Source: CAWAMD01 sp963783045 (lineage in GTDB: Bacteria; Actinomycetota; Nitriliruptoria; Nitriliruptorales; Nitriliruptoraceae). Taken from it: DNA of 64,000 nt. The first letter of the stretch is position 1; every line of letters starts with the position of its first letter. The position numbers and the translations under genes were made by a program. The notes beneath the pieces were generated by a model, which had not been told where the DNA came from, did no database searches, and saw nothing but the letters and a program-made list of their open reading frames with translations. Positions 24,837 through 33,139 of the stretch are shown here, piece by piece. Location: NCBI GenBank assembly GCA_963783045.1, contig CAWAMD010000009.1, positions 1-64,000 on the forward strand, in the 5' to 3' direction.

Positions 24837-25765
24837 GCATCGCCTTCCTCTTCCCCGGCCAGGGCTCCCACCAGCCCGGCATGGCGGCCGCATGGGACGG
24901 CCACCCGGCCGGCCGGCGGTTCGCCGAGATCGGCGCGCTGACGGGCATGGACCTGACCGCCCTCGCCGACGATCCCGAGGCCTGCGCGGCCACGGCCGTC
25001 GCCCAGCCGGCCCTGTTCGCCGCCTCCATGGCCAGCCTCGAGGCGCTGCGTGCCGCCGGGGTCACCGCGGACGTCGTCGCCGGACACAGCCTCGGGGAGG
25101 TCGGTGCCGCGGTCGCCGCCGGCGCGCTGCACCCCAGCGACGGCGCGCAGCTCGTCACCGAGCGGGGGCGCGCCATGGGCCTCGCGTGCGCGGCCTCACC
25201 GGGAACCATGGCCGCCGTCCTCCGACTGCCCGTCGACGAGCTCGCCGGCCTCGTCCGTCGTGTCCCCAACGTCCACGTCGCGAACGACAACGCGCCCGGT
25301 CAGGTCGTGGTGTCGGGCACCGAGGTGGCCGTCGGCCGGCTGACGGAGCTGGCCCGCGCCGCCGGTGGTCGCGTGCTGCCTCTCCCCGTCGAAGGCGCCT
25401 TCCACTCGCCGGCGATGACACCGGCCTGCGCCCACCTCGAGACGCTGCTGCGCACGGTCGAGGTCCGGGACCCGCAGATCCCGCTCGTCTCGGGCACGAC
25501 CGGGGACGAGTGCCGCAGCGCCGCGGAGGTCCGGCGTGCGCTCGTGGACGGCGTGCTCGCGCCGGTGCGGTGGCGGGCCGTCCAGGAGCGGCTCGTGGCG
25601 CTCGGCGCCGAGCTGCTCGTCGAGGTCGGCCCCGGGACCGTCCTGCGCGGGCTCGCCCGGCGCACGGTGCCCGACGTGACCGCGGTCAGCGCCGGCGCAC
25701 CCGACGACATCGGGGCGGTCGCCGAGCTCGTCCGCGCCACCCGCCGCACCGCCATCTCCGCCTGA
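24833..25765 (+). CDS. fabD: Malonyl-CoA:ACP transacylase
   Basis: FabD moves malonyl from CoA to acyl carrier protein. The 310 residues contain FLFPGQGSHQPGM, the nucleophile Ser86 in GHSLGEVGAA, NDNAPGQVVVSGT and the catalytic His in GAFHSPAM. Length and motif order are normal for stand-alone FabD. It is translationally coupled to the upstream sigma factor and 31 bases separate it from the next gene. Confidence 0.9.
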   Translation: MSIAFLFPGQGSHQPGMAAAWDGHPAGRRFAEIGALTGMDLTALADDPEACAATAVAQPALFAASMASLEALRAAGVTADVVAGHSLGEVGAAVAAGALHPSDGAQLVTERGRAMGLACAASPGTMAAVLRLPVDELAGLVRRVPNVHVANDNAPGQVVVSGTEVAVGRLTELARAAGGRVLPLPVEGAFHSPAMTPACAHLETLLRTVEVRDPQIPLVSGTTGDECRSAAEVRRALVDGVLAPVRWRAVQERLVALGAELLVEVGPGTVLRGLARRTVPDVTAVSAGAPDDIGAVAELVRATRRTAISA

Positions 25766-25796
25766 ACCCCTTCCTGCGAACCGAAAGCCACCGACC

Positions 25797-26030
25797 ATGA
25801 TCGTCATCCCCGCCTGCGCGGTCGTCACCGCGCCCACCGACGGCCGCGTGCACCGGGTCGCCTCGACCGACACGCCGGTCCGCCGTGGCGACGTGGTCGC
25901 GGCGCTCGACGGCCCGTCCGGACGCACCGAGCTCCGCGCCCCCACGTCGGGACTCGTCGGCGGCCCGCTCGCCAACGTCGCCCAGTCCGTCGTCGCCGGG
26001 GAGGGGGTCCTGTGGCTGTCGCGCCCCTGA
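25797..26030 (+). CDS. Biotinyl/lipoyl-like domain protein lacking lysine
   Basis: The 77-residue product has the half-barrel hallmarks of a biotinyl domain: VTAPTDGRVHRVASTDTPVRRGDVVAALDG, ELRAPTSGLVGGPLANVAQSVVAGEGVLWL. The position normally held by the Lys of MKM is Arg/Thr-like (RTELRAP), and the whole protein contains no lysine, so it cannot carry biotin or lipoate. Its end overlaps fabH by 19 bases. A structural or regulatory role in the carboxylase or synthase system is conceivable but unproven. Confidence 0.65.
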   Translation: MIVIPACAVVTAPTDGRVHRVASTDTPVRRGDVVAALDGPSGRTELRAPTSGLVGGPLANVAQSVVAGEGVLWLSRP

Positions 26031-27061
26031 CCGCCACCGCCGTCCTGCCGCCGGCCACGGGCAGGCTGCCCGTCGCCCTCGCCGGACTCGGGGCGCACCT
26101 GCCCCGCCGGGTCGTGACGAACGACGACCTCGCCGCCGTGCTCGACACCTCCGACGAGTGGATCGCGATGCGCACCGGAATCCGGGCCCGTCACGTCGCG
26201 GAGCCGGCCGACGCCACGTCGGACCTCGCGACGACGGCGGCACGCGCGGCCCTCGACGACGCCGGAATGGTCGCGACCGACCTCGGAGCCGTCGTCGTCG
26301 CAACCACCACACCCGACCACCCGATCCCGGGGACCGCGCCGAGCGTGGCCGCGGCACTCGGGGTGCAGGTGCCGGCCTTCGACCTCAACGCCGCCTGCAG
26401 CGGGTTCGTGTACGGGCTGCGGGTCGCCGGCGGACTGGTGGCGACCGGGATCGGGCCCGTGCTCCTCGCCGGCGCCGAGACCCTGACCCGGGTCGTCGAC
26501 CCCGAGGACCGCTCCACGGCCGTGCTGTTCGGCGACGGTGCCGGCGCGGTCGTGCTGGCCGCCGACGGCGACGCCGAGCTCGGCCCGTTCGACCTCGGCG
26601 CCGACGGCGACGCACGCGAGCTGCTGTGGTGCCCTGCGGGCGGCACCCGCACCCCCTCGACGGCGGATGCCGTCGCGACGGGCGACCACTTCCTGACGAT
26701 GCGCGGCCCCGAGGTCTACCGCGCCGCCGTCACGGCCATGGTGCGCTCCGCCGGCCGCGTGCTCGACGACGCCGCGATCGGCATCGACAACGTCGACCTG
26801 TTCGTCGGCCACCAGGCCAACGCGCGGATCCTCGACGCCGTCGCCTCGCGCCTCGGCATCGCCGGCGACCGCGTGCACGTGACCGTGGACCGGCACGGCA
26901 ACACCTCCGCGGCGTCGATCCCGCTGGCACTGGCTGACGCACGCGCCGCCGGCCGGCTGCACCCGGGCGACCGCGTGCTGCTCACCGCCTTCGGGGCGGG
27001 CCTGACCTGGGGCTCGTGCCTGCTGACCTGGACGCCCTCGACCGGAGCAGACCGTCCATGA
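26012..27061 (+). CDS. fabH: Beta-ketoacyl-ACP synthase III
   Basis: FabH condenses acyl-CoA with malonyl-ACP to start chains. The catalytic triad is Cys129 (NAACSGF), His267 (GHQANARI) and Asn297 (HGNTSAAS). The 349-residue length is normal, with about 20 extra N-terminal residues before VALAGLGAHLPRRVVTN. The GTG at 26012 lies inside the previous gene; a later start cannot be excluded. ATGA overlap joins it to fabG. Confidence 0.9.
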   Translation: MAVAPLTATAVLPPATGRLPVALAGLGAHLPRRVVTNDDLAAVLDTSDEWIAMRTGIRARHVAEPADATSDLATTAARAALDDAGMVATDLGAVVVATTTPDHPIPGTAPSVAAALGVQVPAFDLNAACSGFVYGLRVAGGLVATGIGPVLLAGAETLTRVVDPEDRSTAVLFGDGAGAVVLAADGDAELGPFDLGADGDARELLWCPAGGTRTPSTADAVATGDHFLTMRGPEVYRAAVTAMVRSAGRVLDDAAIGIDNVDLFVGHQANARILDAVASRLGIAGDRVHVTVDRHGNTSAASIPLALADARAAGRLHPGDRVLLTAFGAGLTWGSCLLTWTPSTGADRP

Positions 27062-27801
27062 CCGAACGCGCCACCACCCCCGACCGCGTCGCGCTCGTCA
27101 CCGGCGGGTCCGGCGGCATCGGCGCCGCCAGCTGCCGGCAGCTCGCCGCCGACGGCGCCTGCGTCCTCGTCGGCTACCGGTCCGGCGCCCAGGCCGCTGC
27201 GGCCGTCGCCGACTCCTGCGACGGCAAGGCCGAGCCGATCCACATCGACGTGACCGACGAGGACAGCGTCGCCGCGGCGATCGACCGCGCCGGCGACCTC
27301 GGCACCCTCGCGGTGCTCGTGAACAACGCCGGCATCGCCGAGGACGACCTGCTGCTGCGGCTCGACCCGGAGCGCTTCGACCGCAGCCTCCAGGTCAACC
27401 TGCGGGGCGCCTACCTCACCTCCCGCGCGGCGCTCCGCCCGATGCTGCGCGCCCGCGGCGGCCGGATCGTCAACGTCACCAGCGTCGTCGCCCTGCGCGG
27501 CAACGCCGGCCAGACCGCCTACGCCGCCGCGAAGGCCGGGCTGATCGGCTTCACGAAGTCGCTGGCCCGCGAGGTCGCCCGCAAGGGCATCACCGTCAAC
27601 GCGGTCGCGCCCGGGTACGTCGAGACCGCGATGACCGCGGAGCTCGGCGACGAGGCCCGTGCACGCCTGGTCGACCTCGCGCCGCTCGGCCGCCCGGTCA
27701 CGCCCGACGAGGTCGCCGCCGCCATCGGCTTCCTGGCCTCCCCGGCGGCCGGCGCGATCACCGGCACGGTCCTGCCCGTCGACGGCGGGGCAGCCATCTG
27801 A
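27058..27801 (+). CDS. fabG: 3-oxoacyl-ACP reductase
   Basis: A 247-residue short-chain dehydrogenase: cofactor loop TGGSGGIG, NNAGIAEDD, catalytic Ser in VTSVVALRGN, YAAAKAG (Tyr and Lys) and the C-terminal PVDGGAAI. Position in the fatty acid operon supports NADPH-dependent reduction of 3-oxoacyl-ACP. It overlaps fabH by four bases. About 120 bases separate it from the carrier protein gene. Confidence 0.9.
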   Translation: MTERATTPDRVALVTGGSGGIGAASCRQLAADGACVLVGYRSGAQAAAAVADSCDGKAEPIHIDVTDEDSVAAAIDRAGDLGTLAVLVNNAGIAEDDLLLRLDPERFDRSLQVNLRGAYLTSRAALRPMLRARGGRIVNVTSVVALRGNAGQTAYAAAKAGLIGFTKSLAREVARKGITVNAVAPGYVETAMTAELGDEARARLVDLAPLGRPVTPDEVAAAIGFLASPAAGAITGTVLPVDGGAAI

Positions 27802-27920
27802 CCGACCACAGCCCCGCGACCCGCGCGGTCGCGGTCGGACCGGCCAACGCCGGATCACCCGGGCGCCGGCACAGCCGCCGCCCACACCACCAGCAGCACC
27901 ACTCCATGAAGGAGCCACCC

Positions 27921-28163
27921 ATGGCAGACACCTACACCACCGTCAGCAGCATCCTCACCGGGACGTTCGGGGTCCCCGCCGACGACCTCGGCCGGGACGT
28001 GACCTTCGAGTCGCTCGGCCTCGACTCCCTCGACCTCGTCGAGCTCACCCTCGTCATCGAGGAGGAGACCGGCATCAAGATCGAGGACGAGGAGCTCGAG
28101 GACGTGCGCACCATCGGCGACGCCGCCGACGCCATCGACGAGAAGCAGAAGGCCCTGGCATGA
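27921..28163 (+). CDS. acpP: Acyl carrier protein
   Basis: The 80-residue acidic protein carries GLDSLDLVELTLVIEEETG; the Ser of DSL receives 4'-phosphopantetheine from AcpS encoded downstream. An upstream in-frame ATG at 27906 exists, but AAGGAG (27909-27914) lies six bases before the ATG at 27921, so that is the start. The preceding gap (27802-27920) shows no hairpin. The gene overlaps fabF by four bases. Confidence 0.92.
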   Translation: MADTYTTVSSILTGTFGVPADDLGRDVTFESLGLDSLDLVELTLVIEEETGIKIEDEELEDVRTIGDAADAIDEKQKALA

Positions 28164-29434
28164 CCCAGCCGACCGGCACGACCCACGAGCCGATCGTCGT
28201 CACCGGCCTCGGCCTGATCACGCCCGCCGGGCGTGGCGTGGCCGAGGCCTGGCAGGGCGTGCTCGCCGGCAAGGCGACCGCCCGCCACGACGCGACGCTC
28301 GAGGACGCCGGCACCCCGGTCACCATCGCGTGCCGGGTGCCCGACTTCGACGCCGACGCCGAGCTCGGCCGCGGCGCGTCGCGCCGGCTCGACCGGTTCA
28401 CCCACCTCGCCGTGCTCGCGGCCGAGGAGGCCGTCGCCGGCGCCGGGATCGGTGGCGGCGAGGCGATCGGCTCCGGGGCGGTGGATCCCGACCGGCTCGG
28501 TGTCCTGTTCGGCACCGGGATCGGCGGTGCCGAGACCTGGGCCAGCGAGTACCCGAACTACCTGGAGCGCGGCCCTGGACGCGTCAGCCCGCTGTTCGTC
28601 CCGAAGATGCTCTCGAACACGGCCGCCGGGACCGTCGCGATCCGCACCGGCGCCCGCGGCCCGAACATGACCGTCAACACGGCGTGCGCCGCCGGGGCGT
28701 CGGCGATCCACGTCGCCCGCGACCTGCTGCGCTCCGGCGCCGCCGACGTGATGCTCGCCGGCGGGGTCGAGGCCGGGATCACCGGGCTCTCCGTGTCCGC
28801 CTTCGCGCAGATGGGCGCCCTGTCCCGCAACCCCGACCCGTCGAGCGCCTCGCGTCCCTTCGACGTGGAGCGCGACGGGTTCGTGATGGGGGAGGGCGCC
28901 GGGGTGCTCGTCCTCGAGCGCCTCTCCGACGCCCTCGCCCGTGGCGCGCAGCCGCTGGCCGTCGTCGCCGGCGCCGGCGCCTCCGCCGATGCCCATCACG
29001 CCACCGCCCCGCCCGAGGACGGCGCGGGCGCGGTGCTCGCCATGCGGCGGGCGCTGGCCGACGCCGGGCTGCACCCGGGCGACGTGGACCACGTCAACGC
29101 CCACGGCACGTCGACGCCGCTGAACGACGCGGCCGAGGCCCGCGCCATCCGCGCCGTGTTCGGCGCCGACGCCGACCGGGTCGCGGTCGCCTCGACGAAG
29201 GGCGTGACCGGGCACCTCCTCGGCGCCGCCGGCGCGGTCGAGGCGGCGTTCGCGGTGCTCGCGCTGCGCGACGGGCTCGTCCCGCCGACCGCCGGGCTCC
29301 GCGACCTCGACCCGGAGATCGACTGCAACGTCGTCCGCGACGCGCCCCGCGAGGTGCCGCTGCGAGCCGTGATGTCCAACTCGTTCGGCTTCGGGGGCCA
29401 GAACGCCTCCCTGGTCCTCACCACCACCCCCTGA
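28160..29434 (+). CDS. fabF: Beta-ketoacyl-ACP synthase II
   Basis: FabF elongates acyl-ACP. The catalytic residues are Cys176 (NTACAAGAS), His315 (NAHGTSTPLND) and His352 (GVTGHLLGAAG). The 424 residues match the family, ending in MSNSFGFGGQNASLVL. It is coupled to acpP by ATGA. A perfect double palindrome lies in the 101 bases between its stop and accD. Confidence 0.92.
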   Translation: MTQPTGTTHEPIVVTGLGLITPAGRGVAEAWQGVLAGKATARHDATLEDAGTPVTIACRVPDFDADAELGRGASRRLDRFTHLAVLAAEEAVAGAGIGGGEAIGSGAVDPDRLGVLFGTGIGGAETWASEYPNYLERGPGRVSPLFVPKMLSNTAAGTVAIRTGARGPNMTVNTACAAGASAIHVARDLLRSGAADVMLAGGVEAGITGLSVSAFAQMGALSRNPDPSSASRPFDVERDGFVMGEGAGVLVLERLSDALARGAQPLAVVAGAGASADAHHATAPPEDGAGAVLAMRRALADAGLHPGDVDHVNAHGTSTPLNDAAEARAIRAVFGADADRVAVASTKGVTGHLLGAAGAVEAAFAVLALRDGLVPPTAGLRDLDPEIDCNVVRDAPREVPLRAVMSNSFGFGGQNASLVLTTTP

Positions 29435-29464
29435 CCCCCGCCCGCCCCCTGACCCCCGCGATTC

Positions 29465-29504
29465 GTGAACGATTCACCCGGGAAAACCCGGGTGAATCGT
29501 TCAC
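29465..29504. promoter_or_regulatory. Perfect 18-base inverted repeat containing two GTGAA-N3-TTCAC boxes
   Basis: GTGAACGATTCACCCGGG (29465-29482) is followed by AAAA and its exact reverse complement (29487-29504). Each arm itself contains GTGAA-N3-TTCAC, an internal palindrome. No T-run follows on either strand, so a simple terminator is less likely than an operator or an attenuating hairpin between fabF and accD. It sits 32 bases before the accD start codon. Confidence 0.75.
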
Positions 29505-29535
29505 AAATCCTGACGCGTACCGCCGTGGAGGTTGC

Positions 29536-31014
29536 ATGAGCGCCCTGTCCGCCGAGTCACCCGCCCTCGACCCGTCCGCCCTCCAGCCGGGCGACGGGGC
29601 GCGGGCCCGGCTCGCACGCCTGCTCGATGCCGGCTCGTTCGTGGAGCTCGGCTCGCAGCGCCGTCATCGCGCGGCCGGCTTCGGCCTCGAGTCGCGCCGA
29701 CCCGACGGGGACGGCGTCGTCGCCGGCGCCGGTCGGATCGACGAGCGCCCCGTCAACGTCTACGCCCAGGACCGCCGGGTGCTCGGCGGGTCGCTCGGCG
29801 AGGCGCACGCCGACAAGGTCGCCCGCACCATCGAGGCGGCCGGCCGCGGCGGGGTGCCGGTCATCGGGATCAACGACTCCGGCGGCGCCCGGATCCAGGA
29901 GGGCGTCGCCGCCCTCGACGGGTACGGGCACGTGTTCCGCGCGAACGTCGCCGCGTCGGGCAGGGTCCCGCAGCTCGCGCTGATCCTCGGGCCGTGCGCC
30001 GGCGGGGCGACCTACTCGCCGGCGCTCATGGACGTCACGATCATGACCGAGGACGCCTATCTGTTCCTCACCGGGCCGCGCGTCGTGAAGGCCGTCACCG
30101 GCGAGGAGGTCGACGCCCGGACGCTCGGCGGCCCCGAGGTGCACGCCGGCCGGTCCGGCGTCGCCCACTTCGTCGCCCGCGACGACGACCACGCCTTCGC
30201 GATCGCGCGCGACCTGCTCGGCTACCTGCCGTCCTCGTCGTCGGAGGCACCGCCGGTCGCCGCGCGTGAGGACCCACCCGCCGTCGACCTGCGCGACCTC
30301 GTCCCCGCCGACGGGCGCCAGCCCTATGACGTCCGTGACGTCATCCGGGGCATCGCCGACGGCGGCGAGTTCCTCGAGCTGCAGGAGCGCTGGGCCCGCA
30401 ACCTCGTCGTCGGGTTCGCCCGCATCGACGGCCGCACCGTCGGGGTCGTCGCGAACCAGGCGAGGTGGCTCGCCGGGGTGCTCGACCTCACCGCGTCCGA
30501 GAAGGGTGCGCGGTTCGTGCGGTTCTGCGACGCGTTCGGGATCCCGCTCGTCGTGCTCGTCGACGTGCCCGGGTTCCTGCCCGGCACCGCCCAGGAGTCG
30601 GGCGGGGCGATCCGCAAGGGCGCGAAGCTGCTGCACGCCTTCGCGTCGGCGACCGTCCCGCGGGTCTCGGTCGTCCTGCGCAAGGCGTTCGGCGGCGCCT
30701 ACATCGTCATGAACTCGCGCAGCCTCGGGGCGGACGCGGTGCTGGCCTGGCCCGACGCCGAGCTCGCCGTCATGGGGGCCGAGGGAGCCGCCGACATCAT
30801 CTTCCGCAAGCAGCTGGCCGCCGAGCCCGACCGCCGCGAGGAGCTGGTGGACAGCTACCGGCGCGACGCGATGCACGTCGACCTCGCCGCCCGCCGCGGC
30901 AGCGTCGACGAGGTCATCGACCCGGCCGACACCCGCCAGGCCCTGGCCACGATCCTCGCGTCGCTACGCGGGGCCCGGGAGCCCGGGTTCGTCCACGACA
31001 ACCTGCCCCAGTGA
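29536..31014 (+). CDS. Acyl-CoA carboxylase carboxyltransferase (beta) subunit
   Basis: The 492-residue protein is a PccB/AccD-type carboxyltransferase with two crotonase-like halves: N half VPVIGINDSGGARIQEGVAALDGYG and ILGPCAGGATYSPALMD, C half IPLVVLVDVPGFLPGTAQE and KAFGGAYIVMNSRSLGADAVLAWPDAELAVMG. In actinobacteria such subunits supply malonyl-CoA or propionyl-derived precursors when paired with a biotinylated alpha subunit, which is not in the window. GGAGG precedes the ATG at 29536. Substrate cannot be told from sequence. Confidence 0.88.
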   Translation: MSALSAESPALDPSALQPGDGARARLARLLDAGSFVELGSQRRHRAAGFGLESRRPDGDGVVAGAGRIDERPVNVYAQDRRVLGGSLGEAHADKVARTIEAAGRGGVPVIGINDSGGARIQEGVAALDGYGHVFRANVAASGRVPQLALILGPCAGGATYSPALMDVTIMTEDAYLFLTGPRVVKAVTGEEVDARTLGGPEVHAGRSGVAHFVARDDDHAFAIARDLLGYLPSSSSEAPPVAAREDPPAVDLRDLVPADGRQPYDVRDVIRGIADGGEFLELQERWARNLVVGFARIDGRTVGVVANQARWLAGVLDLTASEKGARFVRFCDAFGIPLVVLVDVPGFLPGTAQESGGAIRKGAKLLHAFASATVPRVSVVLRKAFGGAYIVMNSRSLGADAVLAWPDAELAVMGAEGAADIIFRKQLAAEPDRREELVDSYRRDAMHVDLAARRGSVDEVIDPADTRQALATILASLRGAREPGFVHDNLPQ

Positions 31015-31033
31015 CCGGCGAGTGAGGTCCGCG

Positions 31034-31789
31034 ATGTCCGCCCAGCCCGCACCACCCCCGCCCGAGCCCCTCGGGCACCCGGACCCGGTCCCCGTGCCGG
31101 ACACGGTCGTGCCCGACACGGTGGTGCCCGGGGCGCGGTCCCTCGCCCGGCGGGTGATGCGGCCGCTGCTGCGGGCCTGGCTGCGGCTCGACGCGACCGG
31201 CACCGCACACGTGCCAGCCACCGGCCCCGTGATCATCGCCTCGACCCACGCGTCGCATGCCGACTCGATCGCACTCGGGTCCTGGCTGCCCCGCCCCGTC
31301 TACTTCCTCGGGGACCTGCGGCTGACCCGCGTCCCGGTCCTCGGACCGTGGCTGCCACGGCTCGGCATGGTGCCGGTCCGCCGCGGCGAGGGGGACACCG
31401 ACGCGCTCGACCGGCTCACCGCCCTGCTCGGTGACGGGCAGGCCGTCGTCGTGTTCCCCGAGGGATCGCGCACGCGCGACGGGGCGGTCCACCGGCCGCG
31501 CAGCGGCGTCTCCCGGCTCGCGGCGCAGCTGCAGGTCCCGGTCGTGCCCGCCGCGGTCGTCGGGACCTACGCGGTCTGGCCCACCGGCTCGCGGCCACGG
31601 CTGCGGGGCGGCAAGGCCTCCCTGCGCTTCGCCCCGCCGCTCGCACCCCCCGACGACACGCCGGCATCCCGGCGCGCGTTCAACCTCACCCTGCACGAAA
31701 CGCTCGTCGCCCTGTCCGGCGCCCCGCGTGCCGACACGTTCTCGCCCGCCCACGGCGGCGACGACCCCGAGGAGGCATCCCGATGCTGA
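31034..31789 (+). CDS. plsC: 1-acyl-sn-glycerol-3-phosphate acyltransferase
   Basis: A PlsC-type acyltransferase. HASHAD is the HX4D catalytic motif, FPEGSRTRDG is motif III, and VPVVPAAVVGTYAVWP motif IV. Residues 1-35 form a Pro-rich tail before RRVMRPLLRAWLRL. ATG at 31034 with GAGG seven bases upstream is preferred over GTG at 31022. Co-location with fatty acid synthesis suggests it makes phosphatidic acid from newly made acyl chains. The end overlaps acpS by seven bases. Confidence 0.85.
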   Translation: MSAQPAPPPPEPLGHPDPVPVPDTVVPDTVVPGARSLARRVMRPLLRAWLRLDATGTAHVPATGPVIIASTHASHADSIALGSWLPRPVYFLGDLRLTRVPVLGPWLPRLGMVPVRRGEGDTDALDRLTALLGDGQAVVVFPEGSRTRDGAVHRPRSGVSRLAAQLQVPVVPAAVVGTYAVWPTGSRPRLRGGKASLRFAPPLAPPDDTPASRRAFNLTLHETLVALSGAPRADTFSPAHGGDDPEEASRC

Positions 31790-32265
31790 CCGACGACCTG
31801 CTCACCGGCGCGCTCGACGCGCTGACGCCGCCCGTCGGCACCCGCGTCGGCTGCGACGTGGTCGACATCGCCCGACTCAGCACCGTCATCGACCGCCGCC
31901 TCGGGTTCCTCCAGCGGGTCTTCACGCCCCGCGAGCTCGCCGACGCGAGACGCGACGGCGCCTGGCACGGCTCACCGACGGAGCGAGCCCGCCTCGCCGC
32001 CCGATTCGCCGCCAAGGAGGCGACCCGCAAGGCGCTGCGCGACCGGCGGCTGCCGTTCCACGCCACCGAGGTCCGCACCCGCCCCGACGGGTCCCCGCAG
32101 CTGCTGCTGCACGGCTGGCCCGCCCCGGCCACCGTGTCGCTCGCCCACGACGCCGGCGTCGCCATCGCGGTCGTCCTCTACCGGACCGACACCCATCCCG
32201 CCGCCGGCCCGACCCACACCGGCGCACCGATCACCCTTCCCGATGACGCGCTCGTCACCGCCTAG
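31783..32265 (+). CDS. acpS: Holo-ACP synthase
   Basis: AcpS attaches phosphopantetheine to ACP. The 160-residue protein has VGCDVVDIARL (Mg-binding Asp), FAAKEATRKAL (Glu and Lys of the catalytic motif) and VSLAHDAGVAIAVV. It is about 30 residues longer than classic AcpS because of an N-terminal extension and a Pro/Thr-rich tail. It overlaps plsC and precedes fabI by nine bases. Confidence 0.88.
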   Translation: MLTDDLLTGALDALTPPVGTRVGCDVVDIARLSTVIDRRLGFLQRVFTPRELADARRDGAWHGSPTERARLAARFAAKEATRKALRDRRLPFHATEVRTRPDGSPQLLLHGWPAPATVSLAHDAGVAIAVVLYRTDTHPAAGPTHTGAPITLPDDALVTA

Positions 32266-32274
32266 GAGGCCCCC

Positions 32275-33057
32275 ATGCTGCTCGACGGCAAGACGCTGCT
32301 CATCACCGGCGTGCTCGACCCGCGCTCGATCGCGTTCCACGTCGCGAGGCTCGCCCAGGAGCAGGGCGCCGAGATCCTGCTGACCGGGTTCGGCCGCGGC
32401 CGCCGGCTCACCGAGCGCGCGGCCGCCCGACTGCCGGACCCGCCCGACGTGCTCGAGCTGGACGTCACGAACGAGCAGGACCTGTCCAACGTCGCGAAGG
32501 AGGTCGCCGACCGCTTCGGCGCCCTCGACGGCGTCCTGCACGCGGTCGCGTTCGCGCCCGGGACCTGCCTCGGCGGCGGGTTCCTCGACGCCCCGTGGGA
32601 GGACGTGGCGACCGCGGTGCAGGTCTCGACGTACTCGCTGGCGGCGCTCGGCCGGCACCTCGCCGACCTGCTCGCCGAGCGCAAGGGCGCGATCGTCGGG
32701 CTCGACTTCGACGCGACCGTCGCCTGGCCCGGCTACGACTGGATGGGCGTCGCGAAGGCCGGGCTCGAGTCTGCCGCCCGCTACCTCGCCCGCGACCTCG
32801 GACCGCGCGGCATCCGGGTGAACCTGGTCGCGGCCGGTCCGCTGCACACGATGGCGGCTCGCAGCATCGACGGGTTCGGCGGGTTCGAGCAGGTCTGGCA
32901 GGAGCGCGCCCCGCTCGGCTGGGACCTGCGCGACCCGGAGCCGGTCGCCCGCACCGTCTGCGCGCTGTTGAGCGACTGGACCCCTGGCATCACCGGTGAG
33001 ATCGTCCACGTCGACGGGGGCGTGCACGCGCTCGGGGCCGGGGTGCCGGCCCGCTGA
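32275..33057 (+). CDS. fabI: Enoyl-ACP reductase (InhA/FabI type)
   Basis: The 260-residue protein begins LLDGKTLLITGVLDPRSIAFHVARLAQEQGAEIL, the cofactor-binding start of FabI/InhA, has YDWMGVAKAGLES with the Tyr-X6-Lys catalytic pair, and IRVNLVAAGPLHTMAARSI, the InhA-like pattern. It reduces trans-2-enoyl-ACP with NADH. A bidirectional hairpin follows 22 bases after the stop, closing the operon. This type is the target of isoniazid-class and triclosan-like inhibitors. Confidence 0.9.
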   Translation: MLLDGKTLLITGVLDPRSIAFHVARLAQEQGAEILLTGFGRGRRLTERAAARLPDPPDVLELDVTNEQDLSNVAKEVADRFGALDGVLHAVAFAPGTCLGGGFLDAPWEDVATAVQVSTYSLAALGRHLADLLAERKGAIVGLDFDATVAWPGYDWMGVAKAGLESAARYLARDLGPRGIRVNLVAAGPLHTMAARSIDGFGGFEQVWQERAPLGWDLRDPEPVARTVCALLSDWTPGITGEIVHVDGGVHALGAGVPAR

Positions 33058-33078
33058 CCCGCCGCGGCGACCAGAACG

Positions 33079-33120
33079 ACGGACCCCGATACGCCGGCAT
33101 GCCGACCTTTCGGGGTCCGT
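33079..33120. terminator. Bidirectional hairpin between fabI and the BTAD regulator
   Basis: ACGGACCCCGA at 33079-33089 pairs perfectly with TCGGGGTCCGT at 33110-33120 around a 20-base loop. It sits in the 82-base gap between two convergent genes, where a shared terminator is expected. No T-run follows on either strand. Confidence 0.6.
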
Positions 33121-33139
33121 CGATAGGACCGCCCGTACG

